Assembly (NCBI GenBank): GCA_037129695.1
Contig: JBAXUL010000082.1
Location: 1 to 17,928 of the forward strand
DNA from: CAINVV01 sp037129695
Lineage (GTDB): Bacteria; Bacteroidota; Bacteroidia; Bacteroidales; Prolixibacteraceae
Length of the DNA stretch: 17,928 nucleotides
Direction: 5' to 3'
The notes beneath the pieces are model-generated. The model was not told where the DNA came from and did not search any database. It saw only the letters and a list, made by a program, of their open reading frames with translations. Of the stretch, positions 1 through 7,246 are shown piece after piece. Numbering within the stretch: the stretch's first letter is position 1; each line of letters opens with the position of its first letter. Position numbers and translations under genes: made by a program.

Positions 1-277
1 CAGGATCATGATTGAAAAGTATCTCACTTTGAAATGGCAGGAAGGTGCCCTGGCTGGAGTTTCGCCGAAATCTTCGTTTTACGTAAATTGTGGTTTTGGC
101 GGCACGATGACCTCAAAAGATATTTTGAATGGCGGGATGAATATTGAAGTTGGTTTGGCGATACTTCGTCCCGGAGAGTTTTATGTGATGCAGATTTCTC
201 ATCAGCAAAAGGTGCTCAAAAGAAGACCTGAATTTGTTTTGGGAAACGCAAAATTGAAAATTGGAATTGATTCCTGA
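1..277 (+). CDS. Contractile sheath protein, C-terminal fragment (5' end outside window)
   Basis: This is the last 91 or so residues of a phage-tail-type sheath protein. The reading frame is already open at base 2, before the first ATG at 8, so the ATG is internal and the gene begins upstream of the window. From its first codon the fragment aligns with the C-terminus of the complete sheath protein at 2288-3691; by hand count about 40 of 67 residues are identical, including KW-EGALAG, the C-G-G-TMT stretch, DIL-G-MN and RP-EF-V. This C-terminal domain of sheath proteins normally packs next to the tube and carries the inter-subunit contacts. The fragment continues about 19 residues past the point where the second sheath protein stops (residues after ISHQQ, rich in Lys and Arg). 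That may be a paralogue-specific tail or the product of a lost stop codon. Identification as sheath is firm; whether the whole gene is intact cannot be seen. Confidence 0.88.
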   Translation, partial: RIMIEKYLTLKWQEGALAGVSPKSSFYVNCGFGGTMTSKDILNGGMNIEVGLAILRPGEFYVMQISHQQKVLKRRPEFVLGNAKLKIGIDS

Positions 278-352
278 TCCTATTCGTGTAATGATCGATT
301 ATTCTGAGAATTCTTTATGAATTGTAATCATTTCAAAATGAATCATTTATCG

Positions 353-382
353 TTTGTTAGTCGATTGCAGAAATATTCTTTG
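353..382 (+). promoter_or_regulatory. Possible Bacteroidota-type promoter (weak)
   Basis: TTTG at 353-356 is followed 17 bp later by TATTCTTTG at 374-382. The Bacteroidota sigma-ABfr consensus is TTTG, about 19-21 bp, then TAnnTTTG; here the spacer is short and the second box has one extra base. In AT-rich DNA such a match can occur by chance. If real, it would leave a leader of about 310 nt ahead of the DUF4255 gene. Confidence 0.15.
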
Positions 383-629
383 GTCTATTCCCTTTAAATT
401 TCTTCGATTTCAGGGTAACCTTTTAGATTCTTTCCGGATTAATTGTATTCAGTCTTAATAAAGACATATTTCTTGGAGGGGTAAGTTGTAATACCCGGAA
501 AAGATAACCTGTTCCTAAAGTTTAACTATCTGGCGAAAGCTGTTATAAATCTTCAGTGATATCCAAAATCACATCCCTGTTATTTCCATGTAAAATGCGT
601 GGCGTGCAGAATAATGGGTGCTGAAGGGA

Positions 630-650
630 GGTAACTCCAACCAAGTTACC
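630..650 (+). promoter_or_regulatory. Hairpin upstream of the DUF4255 gene
   Basis: A perfect 7-bp inverted repeat, GGTAACT at 630-636 and AGTTACC at 644-650, with a 7-nt spacer (CCAACCA). It ends 46 nt before the ATG at 697. No T-run follows on either strand, so it does not look like an intrinsic terminator. An operator for a dimeric regulator or a 5' leader structure are both possible. The symmetry is seen directly; the role is inferred. Confidence 0.3.
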
Positions 651-696
651 AGTTCTATCAATATACATTATTATCAAATTTCTAATACTTAGAAAT

Positions 697-1266
697 ATGA
701 TAGACCAGGCTTTAATCTTCCTTCGGGACGAACTTAATGCTTTCATACTATCGCGCACCAATTCTGCGGGAGTTGAGGTGAAATTGTCAAAAATCGTCAG
801 TGATCAGGGCAAAATAGCTTTCCCTGATGATTCGGTTGCAATGACAGTCTTTAACCTTGAGGAAGATTCTATTTTCAAGTCGCAACTGCCTGAATTCTCC
901 TATGTGGATGGTCAGCATGTGAAGCGGGAACCTGAACTGAAGTTGATTCTGCATCTCTTGTTTGCAGCCAACTTTACGATCTATGAGGAAGCCTGGAAGG
1001 CCATTGGGTTCGTGCTGAGTTTTTTTCAGTCACATCCTGTTTTTCAGTCGGAAGAGCATCCTGCACTTCCAACCAAAATCGGAAAACTGACCATTGAACT
1101 GGAATCCCATGGAGTGGAACAACTCAACCAGATTTGGTCGTATTTGGGGGCGAAACACCTGCCATCGGTTGCCTACCGGATTCGCATGGTAATTATTCAG
1201 GAAGAGTTTGCTTCTGATATTCGAAAACCCATCACTTCTGTTAAAACCATTATGCATTCCAGATGA
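697..1266 (+). CDS. pvc16: DUF4255 / Pvc16-like tail terminator (cap) protein
   Basis: A 189-aa protein of the DUF4255 (Pvc16 N-terminal domain) family. In PVC and Afp, Pvc16/Afp16 forms the ring that caps the tube-sheath end away from the baseplate and fixes particle length. Family traits visible here are the opening MIDQAL-FL-DELNAF, a central beta segment (PELKLILHLLFAANF), an aromatic stretch with VLSFFQSHPVFQ, and the final beta segments around LNQIWSYLGAKHLPS-AYRIRMV. The ATG at 697 fits the usual family N-terminus, and no in-frame start lies just upstream. PVC Pvc16 is longer (near 290 aa), so this corresponds to the core domain only. Its stop overlaps the next start (ATGA at 1263-1266), which suggests translational coupling. 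In the PVC locus pvc16 is the last structural gene; here it precedes the complete sheath gene. Confidence 0.85.
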   Translation: MIDQALIFLRDELNAFILSRTNSAGVEVKLSKIVSDQGKIAFPDDSVAMTVFNLEEDSIFKSQLPEFSYVDGQHVKREPELKLILHLLFAANFTIYEEAWKAIGFVLSFFQSHPVFQSEEHPALPTKIGKLTIELESHGVEQLNQIWSYLGAKHLPSVAYRIRMVIIQEEFASDIRKPITSVKTIMHSR

Positions 1267-2276
1267 GCACTTCCTTCGGCATACTCTTCAGTCTGAAAAT
1301 AGCTCACACCCGATATTCAGGTGCCTGTACCGATTTCGGGTACTTTTTCCCATCTGATACGGCGGTATTATTGAAGAACAGGCGAATTGTCACCAGAATC
1401 AACAATGGGTGCTGTTTTTTCCTTTGTGAGAAAAGTGAAGCCGGTGTACCGCTGGTTCCGGTATCAGGTATCACCATTAGAATCGGCCTTAAGCTTTCCA
1501 ACCTGAATTTCAGCAACTTCACCAGGATCGACTTCAAGAATGGAACTACTCCGCTTTACCGCAATCTGACTAACCCAACGTCGCTGGATTTGCCTGTTGA
1601 AATGCTTTTGACAGGCGCATTGTTTGCCTATCCCCTCACCAAAACCGGAAGACCGGTCACGCTTGCAGTGAAGGATTCAGCGAACAATATCCTGAAAACT
1701 TCTGCCGTGACGGAGGCTGACAATACGACACCTGTTCCTGTCGATCTATCCGGTTTCCCTCCCGGAGTCTACTCTATGAATGAAAAGCAGGGCGCATCCT
1801 CTAAAAAAACTCTTTATTATGTGGATCCCGAACTTGCCAGGCAACAGACTTTTGGAATTGCCGAGATCCAGGTTACGGATGGGTTTTTTATTCCGAATCC
1901 ACCTGAATTTACTTTGTCTTTCGCTGCAAAAGAGGAGACGCTGAAATACTATATCGTCGGTAAAAACTATTCTTCAGCAGATTTGAATCACCTGTTGGTA
2001 ACTGATGCCGGATATGCTGAAGATGCAAGACCTCAGGTACAATTTACCAGAGTGAGTCAGGGTGCCTTCGCTGCAACCGATATCTCACCATCCCTGCTGA
2101 CCGGCAACAACTCCAGAGTTGTACTCTTTAAATCACAAAACCCTGTTTCGAAGCTTGAAAAACCGAGAAGGAAGATTCAACTGAGCTACAACAGCGATGT
2201 GATCATCAAGCACCTTCCCTCACCGGGCATCGATCAACCAAATTCAGACATCATCATCCAAATTTCAAAACCATAA
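1263..2276 (+). CDS. Unknown eCIS-associated protein, candidate cap-adaptor
   Basis: A 337-aa protein that I cannot assign to a named family. Its ATG overlaps the DUF4255 stop by 4 nt, so the two are probably made together. The N-terminal stretch (FSLKIAHTRY, TDFGYFFPSDTAVLLKNRRIV) resembles what I recall of uncharacterised proteins following the DUF4255 gene in Bacteroidota eCIS loci. The middle (about 60-200) is rich in beta-type alternation with a Pro/Thr linker, and the C-terminal third contains further beta-like segments, suggesting several small immunoglobulin-like sandwiches. No signal peptide, membrane helix or catalytic motif is visible. Coupling to the terminator gene suggests a role at the cap; AlgoCIS particles are reported to have a cap adaptor absent from PVC. 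That link is by position only. The final ILPSPGIDQPNSDIIIQISKP-like end is Pro- and Ile-rich. Confidence 0.6.
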   Translation: MSTSFGILFSLKIAHTRYSGACTDFGYFFPSDTAVLLKNRRIVTRINNGCCFFLCEKSEAGVPLVPVSGITIRIGLKLSNLNFSNFTRIDFKNGTTPLYRNLTNPTSLDLPVEMLLTGALFAYPLTKTGRPVTLAVKDSANNILKTSAVTEADNTTPVPVDLSGFPPGVYSMNEKQGASSKKTLYYVDPELARQQTFGIAEIQVTDGFFIPNPPEFTLSFAAKEETLKYYIVGKNYSSADLNHLLVTDAGYAEDARPQVQFTRVSQGAFAATDISPSLLTGNNSRVVLFKSQNPVSKLEKPRRKIQLSYNSDVIIKHLPSPGIDQPNSDIIIQISKP

Positions 2277-2287
2277 AAAAAACGACT

Positions 2288-3691
2288 ATGGCAACTTACA
2301 GAACACCTGATGTTTACGTGGAAGAAATTTCCGTCTTTCCACCTTCCGTGGCAGAAGTTGAAACTGCAATACCGGCCTTTATCGGCTATACCGCCTTCGC
2401 TGCCAAAAAAATGGCGAAAGACCTCATTCTCGTTCCAACCAAGATTTATTCCCTGAAAGAGTTTGAAACCTATTTCGGAGTACAGCATGAAGATGCCATT
2501 GCCATTACGGTCGGATCTGACTCATTGGGCAATGTTACCTTTACTTCGCTGACAGAACCCACTCTCTATTACATTTTGTATTACAGTGTGAAGATGTTTT
2601 TCGAGAACGGAGGTGGACAATGTTACATCGTTTCTGTCGGAACCTACCAGACCGCACATACCATCGATTTAGCGGGCGATGCAAGTTCTGATCCGGCAAC
2701 CATGTACGGGCTGCAGGATGGATTGGACAAAGTGGCGCTGGTTGATGAACCTACCCTGATTGTAATTCCTGAGGCAGTGAAGTTGTCAGCTACTGATTAT
2801 ACGGCGCTGGTTCAGGCAGTTCTCCTGCAATGCAATACCCTTGGCGACAGATTTGCCATTTTTGATTTGTTCGACGGAGGAAATAAAGATGCCGATCTAA
2901 GTGTCAACAGGGGATATTTCGGAAACAATTTTCTGAAGTATGGTGCTTCCTATTTTCCTTTTATCAAAACCACCATGAACTTTTATCTGAAGCCGGATGA
3001 ATCCAATGTCACCGTAACCTATACAAGCGGTTCAGGTACACTTGACACCCTGAAGAGTTCAAAAACGGCAGTTTACAATTTTGTGAAGGCTGAATTGAAA
3101 AATCATTTCGTCGTTTTGCCGCCAAGCGGAGCAATCGCTGGCGCTTATGCCACCACCGACAAAAACAGGGGTGTATGGAAGGCTCCGGCCAACCTTAGTC
3201 TTGCCAGCGTCATCGAGCCGGTTGTCAAACTTGACAATGCCCATCAGGATCTCCTGAATGTGGATGCAGATACCGGTAAATCAATCAATGCGGTCCGCGC
3301 TTTTTCCGGCAAGGGTACATTGGTATGGGGTGCCAGGACACTGGCTGGAAATGACAACGAGTGGCGTTATGTGCCTGTCCGCCGTTTCTTCAACATGGTG
3401 GAAGAGTCGGTTAAGAAATCTACCTACTGGGCGGTTTTTGAACCCAATGATGCCAATACCTGGGTGAAAGTACGCGGGATGATCGAAAACTACCTCATCC
3501 AGAAATGGCGTGAAGGGGCTTTGGCAGGAGCAACTCCAAAAGATGCCTTCTTCGTCCGATGCGGACTTGGCATTACTATGACGGCCCAGGATATCCTCGA
3601 AGGCAAGATGAATGTTGAAATCGGAATGGCTGTAGTAAGACCGGCCGAATTCATCGTTCTGAAGTTCTCACATAAATTACAGGTTTCGTAG
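2288..3691 (+). CDS. Contractile sheath protein (complete)
   Basis: A 467-aa phage-tail sheath protein of the Pvc2/3/4 and phage_sheath_1 type. It polymerises around the inner tube in an extended state and contracts to drive the tube out. The N-terminus (TYRTPDVYVEEISVFPPS, then AIPAFIGYT) is the classic sheath opening that forms the N-terminal arm of the intersubunit mesh. The C-terminal third (from about residue 345, GKGTLVWGARTLAG, then W-YVPVRRFFN, and the EGALAG-TP end) is the conserved tube-contacting domain. A variable insertion-type domain at about 90-300 would lie on the outside. The start at 2288 follows an A-run and gives the standard N-terminus. It stops 11 nt after the preceding gene and 90 bp before the tube gene. 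A paralogous sheath end lies at 1-277, so the particle probably uses at least two sheath proteins, as PVC does. Confidence 0.95.
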   Translation: MATYRTPDVYVEEISVFPPSVAEVETAIPAFIGYTAFAAKKMAKDLILVPTKIYSLKEFETYFGVQHEDAIAITVGSDSLGNVTFTSLTEPTLYYILYYSVKMFFENGGGQCYIVSVGTYQTAHTIDLAGDASSDPATMYGLQDGLDKVALVDEPTLIVIPEAVKLSATDYTALVQAVLLQCNTLGDRFAIFDLFDGGNKDADLSVNRGYFGNNFLKYGASYFPFIKTTMNFYLKPDESNVTVTYTSGSGTLDTLKSSKTAVYNFVKAELKNHFVVLPPSGAIAGAYATTDKNRGVWKAPANLSLASVIEPVVKLDNAHQDLLNVDADTGKSINAVRAFSGKGTLVWGARTLAGNDNEWRYVPVRRFFNMVEESVKKSTYWAVFEPNDANTWVKVRGMIENYLIQKWREGALAGATPKDAFFVRCGLGITMTAQDILEGKMNVEIGMAVVRPAEFIVLKFSHKLQVS

Positions 3692-3718
3692 CTGTTTTCA
3701 GCATCAATTGCAAACAGC
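3691..3718 (+). promoter_or_regulatory. Hairpin between sheath and tube genes
   Basis: A perfect 7-bp inverted repeat: GCTGTTT at 3691-3697, overlapping the last base of the sheath stop codon, and AAACAGC at 3712-3718, with a 14-nt loop. No T-run follows. It lies in the 90-bp gap before the tube gene, the only sizeable gap in the sheath-to-PAAR block. It could protect or process the mRNA so that the abundant tube protein is made at a level different from the sheath protein. The repeat is seen; the role is inferred. Confidence 0.3.
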
Positions 3719-3781
3719 AACCAACCAAAGTCTTCATCAAAAACGCTTCAAACAATTTTCTAACGCATAAAATTAAATACA

Positions 3782-4213
3782 ATGGCAAACTATCCATTAC
3801 CTGTTTTTCATTTCTCTGTTGATTGGGGTGGCAACCGAATCGGCTTCTCAGAAGTTACCGGTCTCACACAGGAGAATCAAGCCATAGAATACCGGGATGG
3901 CTCATTTCCGGAATATTCTTCCATCAAAATGCCCGGACTTCGAAAATTCAGCAATATTACGCTGAAGCGCGGCGTGATCGAGCACGACAATGACTTTTTT
4001 GCATGGCTCAATACCATCAAATTGAACACGGTAGAACGACGTGACCTGACCATCAAATTACTGAATCAGGAGCACAATCCTGTGATGGTATGGAAAGTCT
4101 TAAGGGCTTTTCCGGTAAAGGTTGAAGGTCCGCAACTCAAGGCTTCGGGCAATGAAGTCGCGATTGAATCCATCGAGCTGGCGCATGAAGGACTTGAATT
4201 AATGAACGACTGA
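3782..4213 (+). CDS. pvc1: Inner tube protein (Pvc1-like, gp19/Hcp fold)
   Basis: A 143-aa protein of the T4-gp19-like tail tube family. It forms the stacked hexameric rings of the inner tube. Diagnostic features are PVFHFSVDWGG near the N-terminus, SEVTGL (about 20-25), a Glu/Tyr-rich strand followed by MPGLRKF, the NITLKRGV strand (about 60-67), FFAWLNTI (helix), RRDLTIKLLNQEH and W-VLRAFPVKVEGP-LKASGNEVAIESIEL near the C-terminus. The length is typical for the family. The start after AAATACA gives the expected N-terminus. The stop overlaps the next ATG by one base (TGATG at 4211-4215), so the two tube proteins are probably translationally coupled. It is the major tube subunit by comparison with Pvc1; the second tube protein is the better match for the initiator. 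Confidence 0.95.
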   Translation: MANYPLPVFHFSVDWGGNRIGFSEVTGLTQENQAIEYRDGSFPEYSSIKMPGLRKFSNITLKRGVIEHDNDFFAWLNTIKLNTVERRDLTIKLLNQEHNPVMVWKVLRAFPVKVEGPQLKASGNEVAIESIELAHEGLELMND

Positions 4214-4656
4214 TGAGCAGTTATTATCCTCCTGCCGGTTTTCATTTTTTGGTGGAAGTTCCCGATTTTTCTTCCAACGGAGATGATGTTCGGTTTACCG
4301 AGGTGTCCGGACTCTCTGTTGAACTGAAGACAGAGGAACTGGCCGAAGGGGGAGAAAACCGCTTTGCGCAGAAATATCCGGGTGGTGTTCGCTTTACCGA
4401 ATTGACACTGAAGCGGGGCTTGATGACTAATTCGGAATTTTCCGGGTGGATCAATGACTGCATCAACGACTTTAAAATTAAGCCACGGGAGATGTTCGTC
4501 AAATTGCTGAACGAAAATCATGAGCCATTGATCACCTGGCATTTCATTAATGCCTATCCGGTGAAATGGTCGGTAAGCGATTTTAATTCTTCCAATAATT
4601 CGTATGTCGTCGAATCCCTTCAGTTTTACTACCAGTATTTTACCCGTATTAACTAA
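4213..4656 (+). CDS. pvc5: Second tube protein, tube initiator (Pvc5-like)
   Basis: A 147-aa paralogue of the preceding tube protein. Shared motifs are YPPAGFHFLVEV, FTEVSGLS, the FTELTLKRGLM strand, WINDCINDF and MFVKLLNENHEP-ITW-F-NAYPVKW, then YVVESLQFYY. Compared with the first tube protein it has a different loop after SGL (AEGGENRFAQKYPGG), the region that varies between tube and tube-initiator subunits. In PVC, Pvc5 forms the first ring next to the Pvc7 hub, bridging six-fold tube symmetry to the baseplate centre. It begins one base inside the end of the previous gene and is followed 6 bp later by the DUF5908 micro-gene, in the same order as in PVC (5, 6, 7, 8). Confidence 0.93.
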   Translation: MSSYYPPAGFHFLVEVPDFSSNGDDVRFTEVSGLSVELKTEELAEGGENRFAQKYPGGVRFTELTLKRGLMTNSEFSGWINDCINDFKIKPREMFVKLLNENHEPLITWHFINAYPVKWSVSDFNSSNNSYVVESLQFYYQYFTRIN

Positions 4657-4662
4657 CAGAAC

Positions 4663-4824
4663 ATGCCCATCATTATCGATGAAGTTGTCATAACCGTTGA
4701 AGTAACCAACCAGGATTCGGGGGGAGCCTCGCCGTCTTCCTCTTCACCGGAAAATAAACAAGCCATAGTCAGTGAGTGCGTGGAGCGGGTGCTTGAAATT
4801 CTAAAGCAAAAAACGGAACGATAA
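4663..4824 (+). CDS. pvc6: DUF5908 micro-protein (Pvc6/Afp6-like)
   Basis: A 53-aa protein in the 6-bp and 2-bp gaps between the tube initiator and Pvc7-like genes. The opening MPIIIDEVVITVEV is the hallmark of the DUF5908 family, small eCIS proteins of about 50-60 residues. A Ser/Gly-rich linker follows at about 19-30, then a C-terminal amphipathic helix (IVSECVERVLEILKQK, about 35-50). The function of Pvc6/Afp6 is not established. The position conserved between Pvc5 and Pvc7 suggests a role in baseplate or hub assembly rather than a cargo. The C-terminal helix could dimerise or dock on a partner. Confidence 0.85.
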   Translation: MPIIIDEVVITVEVTNQDSGGASPSSSSPENKQAIVSECVERVLEILKQKTER

Positions 4825-4826
4825 CC

Positions 4827-5495
4827 ATGAACAACAGAGGAACCCTCGAAAAATTGAAGATTCAGGCTTTCACAAAGCCAGATTATTCGGGTGCACCCAT
4901 CAGTGAATTTGTCTCTTTCGTTAACCCGAACGAGATTACGATGGCTTATGAAATGGAATATGACAGTGCCCAGGGATCGGGTACTACCAACAGTCGTATG
5001 AATTTCAAAAAGATGAAGCCCGGAGATCTTTCGCTTGCTTTTTTTATCGATGGAACGGGTGCCAATGGAATTGCCGTGGATGTTCAGCAGAAAATAGAAC
5101 AATTCCAGACAGTGACCGGATACAACGGTGATATTCACAGACCCAATTTTCTGAAAGTGGTCTGGGGAACCATTCAGGTGAAACGATGCATTCTAAAGAG
5201 TGCTTCTATTGCCTACAAGATGTTCAAACCTGACGGGGTTCCGCTGAGGGCGGTCATTACTGCAACATTCACAGATAATTCTGACGACCAGTCGCGGGTT
5301 TCGGCTGCACAGGACCACTCACCAGACTTGACGCATGTCAGGATGGTGACCGCAGGAAATACACTTCCGGGACTATGCTATGAAATTTATGGTGATCCCG
5401 GATATTATGCGGATGTGGCACATGCCAACCGGATCGATGATTTCCGAAGGTTGAAAACAGGTTCCAAAATATTTTTTCCACCACTAGAGAAGTAA
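4827..5495 (+). CDS. pvc7: Baseplate hub LysM protein (Pvc7-like)
   Basis: A 222-aa protein of the contractile injection system tube-like/LysM family. Residues 1-160 resemble a tube-type domain: KLKIQAF, FVNPNEITMAY, then LSLAFFIDGTG (about 68-78) and FLKVVWGTIQVK (about 108-119), ending in VPLRAVITATFTD. Residues 171-222 form a LysM domain (VTAGNTLPGLCYEIYGDP, then ADVAHANRIDDFRRLKTGSK and FFPPLEK). In PVC, Pvc7 lies between the spike and the tube-initiator ring. The LysM module in this family holds neighbouring subunits together rather than binding peptidoglycan in a cell wall. The gene starts 2 bp after the micro-gene and ends 3 bp before the spike gene. Length matches Pvc7. Confidence 0.93.
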   Translation: MNNRGTLEKLKIQAFTKPDYSGAPISEFVSFVNPNEITMAYEMEYDSAQGSGTTNSRMNFKKMKPGDLSLAFFIDGTGANGIAVDVQQKIEQFQTVTGYNGDIHRPNFLKVVWGTIQVKRCILKSASIAYKMFKPDGVPLRAVITATFTDNSDDQSRVSAAQDHSPDLTHVRMVTAGNTLPGLCYEIYGDPGYYADVAHANRIDDFRRLKTGSKIFFPPLEK

Positions 5496-5498
5496 ATT

Positions 5499-7238
5499 AT
5501 GCCTGAAGTCAGAACATTGCCGATTTCTGCTGAACACCGCGAGTTCACTGTGAAAGTGGATAGCCAGGTGGTCGAACGTACCCATCAGTTGCTTTCTGTC
5601 ACAGTAACCAAAGTGGCCGACAAGATCTCTGCCGCCCGGTTGGTTTATCTGGATGGAAATGCGTCGGCCAGCAGTTTTCCGGACAGTAATTCCGACTTGT
5701 TTATTCCCGGGAAGGAAATAGAAATTCTGGCAGGTTCATCTTCCGACCAGGTTTCCATCTTCAAGGGAATTTCTGTCAAACAAAGCATCAAAGTACGTGA
5801 CAATTCTGCCCCGCAACTGATTGTCGATTGCCGGCACAAGGCTGTCGGCCTGACGATCGGCAGAAAGAATGCCTACTTCGCAGACAAGACCGACAGCGAT
5901 ATTATCGCAGCTATCCTAAATAAGGCATCTATCACACCCGATGTAGAAAGCACTTCGTTGACACACAAGCAGATGGTTCAATACTATTCGACCGACTGGG
6001 ATTTTCTCCTGACACGAGCCCAGGCCAACGGCAAGATGGTGCTGACCAACGATGACAAGGTCACCGTCAAGGCGCCTTCATTCGCGGGAAGCACAGTTTG
6101 TACCCTTCAGTTTGGATCAACCATCCTGGAGATGGATGCGGAGATCGATGCGCGTCTTCAATATACCGCGGTTAAGGGAGTTACCTGGGATTCCTCCCAG
6201 CAGTCACTTGTCGAGAAGGAGGGCGCCGATCCTGGCAATACGGCTCCCGGGAACCTGCAAAGCAGCGACCTTGCAGCAGTAGCCGGACCGGACCATTTTA
6301 ACCTGCAGCAAAATTCGTTGCTGGAGGCTGAGACACAGTCGTGGGCTGATGCGCAGTGGCTCAAGTCTAAGATGACCCAGGTTTGTGGGCGTTTGAAATG
6401 TGATGGGATCGCCACGGTCAATCCGGGGGATCTGGTCACCATTGCCGGCATCGGCGACAGATACAACGGCAATGCCCTCGTCACAGGTGTGCGGCATAGT
6501 TTTGATCTCGTGGAGGGGTGGAAGTGCCATCTTCAGATTGGTAGCTCTCCGGATTGGCTCGCAGAGCAAAACGATGTGACTGCACCCAAGGCCGGTGGCT
6601 TGCTGCCTGGGATCAATGGGCTGCAGATCGGCGTGGTCGTGAGCAATGAGGATCCTGACAGGGAACACCGGGTTCGGGTTAGAATGCCAGTCGTTGATAA
6701 TACGGCAGATGGCACCTGGGCAAGGGTTGCCTCACTTGATGCCGGTGATGACAGAGGCTTTTTTTTTCGCCCGGAAATTGGTGATGAAGTGGTGCTCGGT
6801 TTTTTGGATGATGATCCGCGTCAGGCTGTCATTCTTGGAATGCTTCACTCAGGTGCAAAAGCTGCACCGCTGACCGGGTCTGACGACAACCACGAAAAGA
6901 TGTACAAGAGCCGGTCCGGGATGAAGCTTTACTTCAATGACGAAAAAAAGATCATTTTACTCGAAACTCCGGCAGGGAAGAAGCTGACGCTTGATGAAGA
7001 TGCGGGAGAAATTAAGATGATCGATGAAAACGACAATAAAATCGTCATGAACAGTGATGGGATACTGATCCAAAGCAACGGTAAAATCGAGATCAAAGCC
7101 CAGCAGGATATCCAAATGGAGGGGGTGAATATAGAGACGAAAGCATCCGCCTCCTTTAAGGCAGAAGGATCTGCCGGTGTCGAGGTAAAAGCCTCCGGCA
7201 CGCTTACGTTGAAAGGTGCAATGGTACAAATCAATTAA
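5499..7238 (+). CDS. pvc8: Central spike protein (Pvc8/VgrG-like)
   Basis: A 579-aa VgrG-family spike protein that would trimerise at the centre of the baseplate. Residues 1-360 form the gp27-like hub (PISAEHREFTVKVD, then FIPGKEIEI, KHKAVGLTIGRKNAYF-like stretch, WDFLLTRAQANG, and GRLKCDGIATVNPGDLVTI near 320). Residues about 370-455 form the gp5-type OB fold (GLQIGVVVSNEDPD-EHRVRVRMP, then WARV, FFFRPEIGDEVVLGF, DPRQAVILGML). Residues about 457-579 form the repetitive beta-helix of the needle: MYKSRSGMKL, then short repeats such as KIEIKAQQDIQMEG and KASGTLTLKG. No catalytic domain is fused to the C-terminus. The PAAR tip follows 8 bp later. A run of nine T at 6759-6767 encodes Phe-Phe-Phe inside the OB fold and is a potential slippage site. 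Confidence 0.95.
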   Translation: MPEVRTLPISAEHREFTVKVDSQVVERTHQLLSVTVTKVADKISAARLVYLDGNASASSFPDSNSDLFIPGKEIEILAGSSSDQVSIFKGISVKQSIKVRDNSAPQLIVDCRHKAVGLTIGRKNAYFADKTDSDIIAAILNKASITPDVESTSLTHKQMVQYYSTDWDFLLTRAQANGKMVLTNDDKVTVKAPSFAGSTVCTLQFGSTILEMDAEIDARLQYTAVKGVTWDSSQQSLVEKEGADPGNTAPGNLQSSDLAAVAGPDHFNLQQNSLLEAETQSWADAQWLKSKMTQVCGRLKCDGIATVNPGDLVTIAGIGDRYNGNALVTGVRHSFDLVEGWKCHLQIGSSPDWLAEQNDVTAPKAGGLLPGINGLQIGVVVSNEDPDREHRVRVRMPVVDNTADGTWARVASLDAGDDRGFFFRPEIGDEVVLGFLDDDPRQAVILGMLHSGAKAAPLTGSDDNHEKMYKSRSGMKLYFNDEKKIILLETPAGKKLTLDEDAGEIKMIDENDNKIVMNSDGILIQSNGKIEIKAQQDIQMEGVNIETKASASFKAEGSAGVEVKASGTLTLKGAMVQIN

Positions 7239-7246
7239 TTAGAGTT

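Larger units (their letters stand above)
278..696. other. Long non-coding region between first sheath gene and DUF4255 gene
   Basis: About 420 bp without a convincing gene. It is more AT-rich than the flanking coding DNA and contains stops in all plus-strand frames. It holds a perfect 7-bp hairpin at 630-650 and a weak Bacteroidota-type promoter-like pair near 353-382. The 72-codon minus-strand ORF at 543-761 overlaps the start of the DUF4255 gene and resembles no family I know. The region probably separates two transcription units of the same cluster, because the rest of the cluster downstream is tightly packed. Confidence 0.5.

Noticed and set aside
543..761. Minus-strand 72-codon ORF in the long gap
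   Set aside because: It overlaps the well-supported start of the DUF4255 gene, is Ser/Ile/Arg-rich without motifs and has no neighbours in the same direction.
6759..6767. Run of nine T in the spike gene as a frameshift
   Set aside because: The frame continues correctly through Phe-Phe-Phe into the conserved OB-fold and needle segments, so the gene is intact.
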